Assembly: GCA_014240165.1 (NCBI GenBank)
Contig: JAAZXM010000043.1
Span: forward strand, 1 to 34,334
DNA length: 34,334 bases
Origin: Myxococcales bacterium
GTDB taxonomy: Bacteria > Myxococcota_A > UBA9160 > UBA4427
Direction: 5' to 3'
Below are positions 25,221 to 31,837 of this stretch, piece by piece. The position numbers and the translations under genes were made by a program. The notes beneath the pieces were generated by a model. It was not told the DNA's origin. It made no database searches and saw only the letters and a list, made by a program, of their open reading frames with translations. Position 1 is the first letter of the stretch. Every line of letters starts with the position of its first letter.

Positions 25221-25264
25221 AGGGCGAGGCCTCACGGCCGCAGCCGCCCTCTCCGAATCGGAGG
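25221..25264 (+). promoter_or_regulatory. Two adjacent hairpins in the leader of the YrdC-like gene, the second covering its ribosome site
   Basis: The first element has arms AGGGCG (25221-25226) and CGCCCT (25245-25250) enclosing a smaller GGCC-TCAC-GGCC hairpin (25228-25239). The second is CTCCGA-A-TCGGAG (25251-25263), whose right arm contains the GGAGG ribosome site (25260-25264) of the gene starting at 25271. There is no T-run. The layout suggests translational control or stabilisation of the leader; nothing resembles a known riboswitch. Confidence 0.45.
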
Positions 25265-25270
25265 TCAGGC

Positions 25271-26122
25271 ATGCAGATCGCTTTCGGGCAGGAAACTGGG
25301 CAGCAACTTCCCCTTGACCGCACCCATCCCCTGAGGCGCCACTGGCCCTCTCGGAACACCTCCTTTCGCCACCCGATCAGAGAGTATTCCCGGGTCAGAC
25401 GACATCCGATTCTCCGGCGACCGGCCAGCACAGCCCCCTGCCTGGATATCGCTTCCCCGAGCACAGCCGGGGCCGTCATCGATCAGCTGCGATTCTCGCC
25501 CGTTCTCCTGGTGCTGCCCCCGGTCTATGCCCTGATCGCGGCCCCCACCGCCCTGGGGGTAGCCGGACTCGACCGCATGAAGATGCGCCTGCCGGGCAAG
25601 AATTACGGCACCGCCGTCGGAGACCTGGCGCATTTTTGGAGCCTCGTGGATCCATCCTCGATTCCCGCCGATTTCCACGGACCGACCGAACTCGAAAACA
25701 CCCACGATGTCTTCTTTCGCTGCAGCGTCTCGCAGACGAAGACCCAGACTTCGGTGATCCGTGACGGAACCCACCAGACATTGATCCTTGGCGGAGCCTA
25801 CCGCCGCCTGATCTCGGAAATCGAAGCCGCCTTCGCGCGCGACGCCGAACCCGGCCTCTTCGCCGGGCACCGCTTCTCGGCACCCCTCATCACGAGTTGC
25901 AATATCAGCGGCGACCCCCTGGGCTCCATTACCGACGAGAACCGCGGCCGGGAGTTCATCCGGGACCGTGGCGTCGGGCTCTGGGTGCGCGGATCTGATC
26001 CCTCGAGCGAAACAGGCTCCTACCCGATTATCGAGTTGGAAAACAAGGGCCTCTCGATTCGCCGGGAAGGTGGCTCCATTCGCAGCCGCGATGTCTACCG
26101 CCGGTTTCGAAAGCAAAGCTGA
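25271..26122 (+). CDS. Divergent YrdC/Sua5-fold protein (threonylcarbamoyl-adenylate synthase-like)
   Basis: The protein is 283 aa from ATG 25271, which has GGAGG six bases upstream. Residues 1-60 form an Arg-rich extension with no visible family signal. From about 60 the YrdC fold can be followed, and the nucleotide-binding set KxR (K104, R106, in MKMRLPGK) and SxN (S209, N211, in TSCNISGDP) is kept. The hallmark PTDTVYGL segment is changed to PPVYALI. YrdC/Sua5 joins threonine, bicarbonate and ATP into threonylcarbamoyl-adenylate for tRNA t6A. The altered substrate region and company of an FAD monooxygenase and a PLP enzyme (7 nt and 3 nt gaps) suggest a specialised job such as activating another amino acid or a carbamoyl group (inference). 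A housekeeping tRNA role is the alternative. Confidence 0.7.
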   Translation: MQIAFGQETGQQLPLDRTHPLRRHWPSRNTSFRHPIREYSRVRRHPILRRPASTAPCLDIASPSTAGAVIDQLRFSPVLLVLPPVYALIAAPTALGVAGLDRMKMRLPGKNYGTAVGDLAHFWSLVDPSSIPADFHGPTELENTHDVFFRCSVSQTKTQTSVIRDGTHQTLILGGAYRRLISEIEAAFARDAEPGLFAGHRFSAPLITSCNISGDPLGSITDENRGREFIRDRGVGLWVRGSDPSSETGSYPIIELENKGLSIRREGGSIRSRDVYRRFRKQS

Positions 26123-26129
26123 GGAAAAC

Positions 26130-27236
26130 ATGGGCTCCGACAGACCCGGCAAGGTCGCCATCCTGGGCGGTGGAATCGCTGGGCTCGCCTTTGCCCTGCG
26201 CTACCGACAACTCGGCGGTCAAGTTTCGATCCACGAACGCGCTCTACCCCGCAAGAGCGAAGGCCTCGGTTTCATTGTCCAGGGCAACGGGCTGCGTGCC
26301 CTCGCCCAGGTGGGCAGGCGCCAGGCGGTGGAATCACGCGCCTATCGGCTCTCGGGCTGCTCTGTGCGGGACCACCTCGGCCATACGCTGATCGAGAAAG
26401 ATCTCTCGGCCGCGAAGGGCATCAGCCGGAGCGCGCTCCTCGAAGCCTTGCGGGAAACTCTGCCGAGCGAATGCATCCAATACGGACGCCGCTTCTCCCA
26501 CTTCGAATACGCAAGCAGCGGGCACGCGCGCAGAGCGGTTTTCGAGAATGGAGAGAAAGTCGAGGCCGACCTCTTCTTGGGATGCGATGGGGGACAATCC
26601 AGAGTGCGTGCGCAGATCTTCCCGGATGCCGCGCCCGCCCCGGCCCGGGTTCGGGAAATCGTCTCTGTGGTGAAGAGCGATTTTCTCGTCGCCCGAAACG
26701 CGCGCCGCCTCAACAAGATCCGGCATAGCGGGGGCGGGTTGGCGCTCGGCATGGTGCCGGCCAGCGGCGATCGGTTGATTTGGTTTCTTCAATTCGATGC
26801 CGAGCGGTACCGGCTTTCCAAAACAGACCCCCAGAGCCTGGAGAATTTCGTTCGCTCGTTGACCCGAGAATGGGCGGGAGACGCCGGGCTCCTATCGGCA
26901 GCGACCAATTTTCAACACTCCTGGGTATGTGAAGCATCCTACCTCGAACCCCTGGAAGCCTATTTCCATCAGAACATTGCCCTGCTGGGCGACGCCGCCC
27001 ACGCCCTGCCCTCCTTCACCAGTCAAGGTGTCAGTACCGCCGTCGAGGATGCGGTTGTCCTGGCCGAAGCCCTGGTGAGCGATCAGCACACCTCGCTCCA
27101 CGCCGCACTCTTTGCCTACTCCGAGACGCGCAAACGCGCCCTGCATCCGCTCCTCGAGCAGGGCAAGCGTTTGCAGGAGGAATTTCTCGACCCCCCGCAT
27201 GCCGGCCAGCAGATCCCCCTGGCGGGGAGCGGCTAA
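26130..27236 (+). CDS. FAD-dependent monooxygenase (PHBH/UbiH class A fold)
   Basis: The protein is 368 aa from ATG 26130 with GAGGAAA just upstream, 7 nt after the YrdC-like stop. The dinucleotide motif GGGIAG is at 13-18, the DG motif reads LGCDGGQSRVR, and the second FAD motif is ALLGDAAHALPSFTSQGVSTAVEDA (about 283-307). These three are diagnostic of single-component NAD(P)H flavin hydroxylases. The substrate could be an aromatic acid, a polyketide or an amino-acid-derived ring. The C-terminus is short, with no thioredoxin-like or membrane-binding extension. It is the middle gene of the three-gene cassette with a YrdC-fold protein and a PLP-dependent enzyme, so it likely oxidises an intermediate that passes between them (inference). 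Confidence 0.92.
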   Translation: MGSDRPGKVAILGGGIAGLAFALRYRQLGGQVSIHERALPRKSEGLGFIVQGNGLRALAQVGRRQAVESRAYRLSGCSVRDHLGHTLIEKDLSAAKGISRSALLEALRETLPSECIQYGRRFSHFEYASSGHARRAVFENGEKVEADLFLGCDGGQSRVRAQIFPDAAPAPARVREIVSVVKSDFLVARNARRLNKIRHSGGGLALGMVPASGDRLIWFLQFDAERYRLSKTDPQSLENFVRSLTREWAGDAGLLSAATNFQHSWVCEASYLEPLEAYFHQNIALLGDAAHALPSFTSQGVSTAVEDAVVLAEALVSDQHTSLHAALFAYSETRKRALHPLLEQGKRLQEEFLDPPHAGQQIPLAGSG

Positions 27237-27239
27237 CCC

Positions 27240-28436
27240 ATGGCATCCGTTCTCTTCGAAGACCAGCAGATACCGCGGGCTCTCCTCCGCGAACGCGCCT
27301 ATAACCACCGCTGGGCCGAAACCGGCCGGGGCGTGATCCCCCTCACCGCCGCCGATCCCGATTTCAAGGTGGCGCCGGAGATCCGGCAGGCCATCGCGCG
27401 CTACACCGATGAAGGCCTCTTCTCCTACGGGCCGGCCCGCGGACTGCCCGAACTCAGAACGGCCCTGGTCAGAGACCTGTCATCGTCCGGCTACGCAGGT
27501 CTCGACGTCGACCGAATTCTTCCCTTGGACGGCGCAGCCAGTTGCATGCATGCGGTGGCCAGGGCCTTCCTCTCGGAAGGCGACGAAATGATCGTCCTCG
27601 ATCCGGTGGATTTCCTTTTCGAGGAGGCGGCCCTACGCGCGGGTGCCAAGATCAAGCGCTGCCCCTACAACCCGGCTTCCGGCGACTTCCCCCTGGAGAC
27701 CCTGGAAACGCTCGTCAGCCGCCGCACACGAATGATCGGCATCTGCAACCCCCACAACCCCCTGGGCCGATTCATGAGAGAAGACGAGTTGGAGGCGTTC
27801 GCCCACTTCGCCGAAGAGCATGACCTTTGGATCCTCAACGACGAAGTCTGGCGAGAAATCGTCTTTTCCCCGCATGAGTTCTGCAGTTTCCACCACCTGC
27901 CCGCCTCGCTGCGCAAAAGGGTGATCAGCATCCATGGTTTCTCGAAATCCCATGGCCTGGCCGGGCTCCGCATCGGCACGATCGCGACGCCAGACCCCGA
28001 GACTCACGCGACGATTCTCGAGGCCTCGGGCGTCATGACCACCGCCGGCGGCGCCTCCACCCTTTCCCAGATTGCGGCCACCGCCGCCCTGGAGGAATGC
28101 CGGGAGTGGGTCGACGCATTCGTACTTCACCTCTCCGGGTTGCGCGATCTCGCCGTGGAAAGGCTGAACGCCATGCCGGGCATCCGATGCGAAAGCCCCG
28201 AGGCGACCTTCCTGCTCTTCCCGGATATCCGGGAGACGGGCCTGGATGCCGAGGCGCTGGCTGATTTTCTTGCCCGAAAAGCGCGCGTAGCGGTCATCCC
28301 AGGCACCCCCCGCTTTTTTGGCCCGGGAGCAGCCGGGCATATTCGGCTCTCCTTCGCCACCAGCGAGAAGCTTCTCGAGCGCGCACTCGATCGCATCGAA
28401 CACGCCCTTAAACAACTCGTTCCCAGCGCGTACTGA
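27240..28436 (+). CDS. Fold-type I PLP aminotransferase / lyase (class I/II)
   Basis: The protein is 398 aa from ATG 27240, 3 nt after the FAD monooxygenase stop. The N-terminus GVIPLTAADPDFKVAPEI recalls MalY/PatB C-S lyases, while the core follows class I aminotransferases. N173 (CNPHNPLGR) and D201 (LNDEVW) contact the cofactor. The PLP lysine is K236 in GFSKSHGLAGLRIG, with R244 for the phosphate. A C-terminal GHIRLSFA Arg would bind a substrate carboxylate. The enzyme could transaminate an amino acid or cleave a C-S bond; the present sequence favours transamination. As the last gene of the YrdC-FAD-PLP cassette it may supply or use the amino acid activated by the YrdC-like enzyme (inference). 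Confidence 0.92.
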   Translation: MASVLFEDQQIPRALLRERAYNHRWAETGRGVIPLTAADPDFKVAPEIRQAIARYTDEGLFSYGPARGLPELRTALVRDLSSSGYAGLDVDRILPLDGAASCMHAVARAFLSEGDEMIVLDPVDFLFEEAALRAGAKIKRCPYNPASGDFPLETLETLVSRRTRMIGICNPHNPLGRFMREDELEAFAHFAEEHDLWILNDEVWREIVFSPHEFCSFHHLPASLRKRVISIHGFSKSHGLAGLRIGTIATPDPETHATILEASGVMTTAGGASTLSQIAATAALEECREWVDAFVLHLSGLRDLAVERLNAMPGIRCESPEATFLLFPDIRETGLDAEALADFLARKARVAVIPGTPRFFGPGAAGHIRLSFATSEKLLERALDRIEHALKQLVPSAY

Positions 28437-28524
28437 GCAGCCGTCCCAGCGGCCTGCGCATCGAAGAGACGGCGTTTGATCGGCGATCCTTGCGCGCCAT
28501 GGGGAGCGGCTATGGTGTGCGTCT

Positions 28525-29343
28525 ATGGACCTGCACCCCATCGAAGCCTCTGCGCTGCATGCTCGCCGAGAGCGAGTATTCCTAATACTCGCTGGACTTT
28601 TCCTCGGCACCCTGGCCATGCTGAATATCCTGGGCATCCTCCGCTTCATCAAGCTGGGCGAAATCGAAACGGCCACATGGGGCACGCTCACTTTCGCCGT
28701 TGCGATCGGCGTGTTGCCCTACCCTGTCACCTTCCTCTGCACAGACCTGATCAGCGAACTCTACGGGCAAGCGCGTGCCAACGCCGTGGTTTGGATGGGC
28801 CTGCTTCTGAACGGCTGGGTCCTCGCCATCCTCTGGATCGGCGGAGTCCTGCCCGGCTTCGAGACCCTCGATCCCGCTACGGGCGGCCCTGTCCTGGATG
28901 CTGCGCAGCGCCAGCCGGTCTTTTTCGAGGTGCGAACCTTCGCCTTTGGGGCCACCCTGGCCTCGATGATCGCCTATATGGCGGCCCAATTCACCGATGT
29001 CTACCTCTTCCATTTTTGGAAACGCGTAACTGGCGGAAAGCATCTCTGGCTCCGGAACAACGGGTCGACCCTCGCCAGTCAGATCGTGGATTCAACGGCG
29101 GTTATCCTGATCACCTATTGGGTCGGCGGGCTAGCGGGGGTTTTGAACGATGAGTCGCCCCTCGCGGCGCAATTGCTTTTGCTGATCTTCACCGGGTACG
29201 CGTTCAAATTCACGGTTGCCCTCCTCGACACCCTGCCCTTCTACTATCTGACCCGCCGCTTGAGCGTCTACCTAGAGATCGACCCCCTCGCCGAGCATTC
29301 CGGCGAGGAAGCTTCTCAAGAAAGAGCGGCAACGGAGGGCTGA
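28525..29343 (+). CDS. yhhQ: Queuosine-precursor transporter family (YhhQ/VUT) membrane protein
   Basis: The protein is 272 aa with ATG 28525. About six hydrophobic segments alternate with the family's conserved loops: PYPVTFLCTDLISELYGQ (about 66-83), TDVYLFHFWKR and LWLRNNGSTLASQIVDS (about 173-189). YhhQ proteins import queuosine precursors such as preQ0/preQ1 for the tRNA wobble modification. No queuosine genes are visible nearby, so the bacterium may salvage the base or encode the pathway elsewhere. The first 20 residues are soluble, and the C-terminus is charged (EHSGEEASQER). It is 88 nt after the PLP gene and 42 nt before the glycosylase. Confidence 0.92.
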   Translation: MDLHPIEASALHARRERVFLILAGLFLGTLAMLNILGILRFIKLGEIETATWGTLTFAVAIGVLPYPVTFLCTDLISELYGQARANAVVWMGLLLNGWVLAILWIGGVLPGFETLDPATGGPVLDAAQRQPVFFEVRTFAFGATLASMIAYMAAQFTDVYLFHFWKRVTGGKHLWLRNNGSTLASQIVDSTAVILITYWVGGLAGVLNDESPLAAQLLLLIFTGYAFKFTVALLDTLPFYYLTRRLSVYLEIDPLAEHSGEEASQERAATEG

Positions 29344-29385
29344 ATCGGTGCGCTTAGGAAAAAGCGCAGTGACACCCCGCTGTGG

Positions 29386-30006
29386 ATGCCAACCATGAAC
29401 CGGGCCACATTGGGCCGCGCGATGAAGAAATTGGCCGCGATCGACGAAGATGTGGCCCGTGCCCTCGAAGCGGTCGGGCTACCCGAACCGCGAACCAGAC
29501 CGGCGGGCTTTTCCACCCTGCTGGCCACCATCGTGGGCCAACAGATCTCTGCGGAGGCCGCCCGAACTATTCTCGGCCGGGTCGAAGCGCTGCTGGCTGA
29601 TCCCTCCCCTGAAGCTTTGCTCCGCCTTCGCAACCCAACCCTGCGAAAGGCGGGCATGTCCATGCGCAAGGTCGAATATGCCAAGGGTCTCGCCAAGGCG
29701 ATCGTGAGCGGCGAATTCGATGTCGACGGATTGGCCGATCTCGACGACGAAGAAGCCATCGAAGCCATCACCGCGCTTCGGGGCTTTGGGCGCTGGAGCG
29801 CCGAGATCTACCTGATGTTCTCGTTGGGCCGCCGAGACATCTTCCCATCCGGCGACCTGGCACTCAGGGTGGCCGCGGGGCGATTGAAGGGCATGGAGGA
29901 GAGGCCGACCCCCCGCCAGGCGGATGAACTCGTCGCGCATTGGAGCCCCTATCGGAGCGCCGGGGCGCTCTTTCTCTGGCACTACTATCGCGGTGCCCCG
30001 ACCTGA
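29386..30006 (+). CDS. AlkA-like DNA-3-methyladenine glycosylase II (HhH-GPD)
   Basis: The protein is 206 aa; ATG 29386 and ATG 29395 are both possible starts, with no clear ribosome site. The catalytic core is complete: TIVGQQISAEAA (48-59), the helix-hairpin-helix LRGFGRWSAEIYLMF (131-145), and the catalytic Asp D157 in FPSGDLAL. Family members remove alkylated bases such as 3-methyladenine from DNA in base-excision repair. It lacks the N-terminal beta domain of E. coli AlkA, as do many compact bacterial versions. It ends 61 nt before the convergent pseudouridine synthase. No damage-response operator is visible upstream. Confidence 0.9.
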   Translation: MPTMNRATLGRAMKKLAAIDEDVARALEAVGLPEPRTRPAGFSTLLATIVGQQISAEAARTILGRVEALLADPSPEALLRLRNPTLRKAGMSMRKVEYAKGLAKAIVSGEFDVDGLADLDDEEAIEAITALRGFGRWSAEIYLMFSLGRRDIFPSGDLALRVAAGRLKGMEERPTPRQADELVAHWSPYRSAGALFLWHYYRGAPT

Positions 30007-30067
30007 GCCAGCACGGCCGCGTACGCTCTCGGGGAGCATCGGCGACGACCGCTCCATTCGAGCAGGC

Positions 30068-30712
30068 CTAAAAGGGAATCGGCGAGGAGAAAGCCAATTC
30101 CTCGTCGCTACTCGGGTGGCTGAATCCGAGTTCACTGGCGTGCAATTTGAGCTGGCCGGGTCCTGTTCCTCGCCCATAGAGAGGGTCGCCCACGATGGGA
30201 ATTCCGAGGCCCATTTCGTGAGCGGAATGAATGCGAAGTTGATGGGTGCGGCCCGTCACAGGCGTAAAGGCCACCCGCGTGCGGCCGTTCTCGATGGAAA
30301 TCCGCTCCCAATGGGTGATGCCCACCTTGCCGTGGACCGGATCGTAGATCTGCATGGGGCGATTCTCTATATCGAGCCGAAAGGGAAGTTCGAGGCGCCC
30401 CCTTTCCCCCGAGAGTTCGCCCTCGAGCAGCGCCACGTAGCGCTTGCGCGTCTGGCGCCGGTGGAATTGGATGGAGAGGTTTCGATGGGCGGCAACGTTC
30501 CGAGCGACCACCATCAGGCCTGACGTATCCATATCCAGGCGATGCACCGCGGGCTGCTCGATGCAGCCCGGGTAGAGGATGCGAACCCGGTTGCTCACGC
30601 AATCCGTTTTCTCGGGCCCGCGACCCGGGACGGACAGCATTCCGCTCACCTTGTCCACCACCACGAAATCCTCATCCTCGTGGACGATATTCAGAACCTT
30701 TTCAGCCTGCAT
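30068..30712 (-). CDS. RluA-family pseudouridine synthase
   Basis: The protein is 214 aa from ATG 30712, overlapping the end of the upstream gene by 11 nt; a longer frame back to 30934 would sit inside that gene. The signature HRLDMDTSGLMVVA (57-70) holds the catalytic Asp D60. KRYVALLEG and TGRTHQLRIHSAHEMGLGIPIVGDPLYG complete the domain. RluA-type enzymes isomerise uridines in 23S rRNA or tRNA. There is no S4 domain. In several gamma-proteobacteria the closest relatives carry a 200-250-aa Cys-rich N-terminal extension; here that extension appears to be the separate overlapping gene upstream. Confidence 0.93.
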   Translation of the reverse strand: MQAEKVLNIVHEDEDFVVVDKVSGMLSVPGRGPEKTDCVSNRVRILYPGCIEQPAVHRLDMDTSGLMVVARNVAAHRNLSIQFHRRQTRKRYVALLEGELSGERGRLELPFRLDIENRPMQIYDPVHGKVGITHWERISIENGRTRVAFTPVTGRTHQLRIHSAHEMGLGIPIVGDPLYGRGTGPGQLKLHASELGFSHPSSDEELAFSSPIPF

Positions 30713-31469
30713 TTTCCACCCCGCAGAGCATAAAGCCCAGAAGCGGTCGGCACCGGGTTTCACAACAGGGATAGAACTCCCCCGCCTCGCGCCCCCCAGA
30801 CGGAGTCGGCGCGCCCCAATAGAACTCCGCCATGCCCACCGGCCTGAGCCCGCTCTTGGCGGCGTGGTTGAGCAATTTCGGCGCACAGCACTCGCCCACC
30901 CCGCCCGGAATCGCGTCGGGAAAGAGAAAGGCATCCCTCAAACTTCGCTCTTCGCCTTTGAAGTTTGAGAAGCGATAGAGCACCCGGAGTTTGTCCATCA
31001 ATTCGTTGGAAATGTGCTTGCGTTCTGATGCCAGCGCGCCGTGGCCTGGCGAGGAAGGGTCCAATGCTCGCATCGCGCGACTCAATTTCTTGATTTCAGC
31101 CTGACCCGGAAGAACGACCTCGCGGTAGGTCCTTCGGCTGAGAATCGGCGGCACCCAACCCTCGACGTATCGAATGCCTTCGTGCAGGGATGAGAAGGCT
31201 CGAAGCACGATACTCCGGCCGGCCGAATCGAGACATTCGAGCACTCCAAACATATGCCCGCGCTGCCCGGGAAAGAGGTGATCGAAAGCCAATCGGGGAT
31301 CGGCCTCTTGGGACGAGGAGAGATAATCGAGTCGGCGGATTTCCTCGAATTCCTGCATCAAGGCCCGGGCATGGGCTTCCGCCCGGCCCTGGGGAAGAGC
31401 ATGAACCTTCGCGCAGGAGGCACAATGCCCGAAGCAGGAAGAGGAATCGGCACCAGATCCTGAACTCAT
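30702..31469 (-). CDS. Cys-rich protein matching the N-terminal extension of RluA-like fusions
   Basis: The protein is 255 aa from ATG 31469, with GAGGTG nine bases upstream. It has CFGHCASCAKVH (24-35), a central helical region, and a C-terminal GECCAPKLLNHAAKSGLRPVGMAEFYWG followed by GEFYPCCETRCRPLLGFMLCG. The Cys clusters suggest a metal or disulfide site. This pattern (CCAPKLL, AEF.WG, FYP.C...C.P.L..ML) is what I know from the N-terminal part of longer RluA-type synthases. The stop of this gene overlaps the synthase start by 11 nt in another frame, so here the two parts are separate but translationally coupled. Its job is probably to bind or position the RNA for the synthase (inference). 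Confidence 0.8.
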   Translation of the reverse strand: MSSGSGADSSSCFGHCASCAKVHALPQGRAEAHARALMQEFEEIRRLDYLSSSQEADPRLAFDHLFPGQRGHMFGVLECLDSAGRSIVLRAFSSLHEGIRYVEGWVPPILSRRTYREVVLPGQAEIKKLSRAMRALDPSSPGHGALASERKHISNELMDKLRVLYRFSNFKGEERSLRDAFLFPDAIPGGVGECCAPKLLNHAAKSGLRPVGMAEFYWGAPTPSGGREAGEFYPCCETRCRPLLGFMLCGVENAG

Positions 31470-31837
31470 TCTCCGGAGCACCTCGCCCAACCGAAAAAAG
31501 CGCAACGAAAGAAATCGAGGGGAAACGAAGCAGTCAACCCGCTGAAATTCCTCTGAGTCGTTGGGAAGTGAATTCTCGCGGAACGAGGGTAGATGAACTC
31601 GGAGAGATCGGCCGATATGAGGCGACCGGGGCGAACGGAAAGTGGCATATGAACCGGCCTCTCCCCCCTCTTCCGCCCTCGGCTCTCTGAGCCGAATAGA
31701 AGATCAAATTTTTATGGCACACGAACTGCATGTAAATCCTGCGTAACGATCACCCAAACGCAGCAGTCGGCCGCCTGGGGGCCGCAACTTTTACTCAACA
31801 CGGCCTCATTATTGGCCCTGAGGTAAGGGCTCCACGC
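31470..31837. other. Divergent intergenic region (368 bp) upstream of the sensor kinase
   Basis: No credible gene is seen. The base composition shifts to AT-richer DNA near 31700-31760. Symmetric elements include ATCGGCCGAT (31607-31616) and TCGGCTC-TCT-GAGCCGA (31679-31695). The region should contain promoters for the Cys-rich/RluA pair (minus) and the kinase (plus), but none is convincing by eye. Confidence 0.5.

Noticed and set aside
31679..31695. Hairpin TCGGCTC-TCT-GAGCCGA as a terminator or riboswitch
   Set aside because: No gene ends nearby on the plus strand, no proper U-tract follows, and the structure is too small for a riboswitch.
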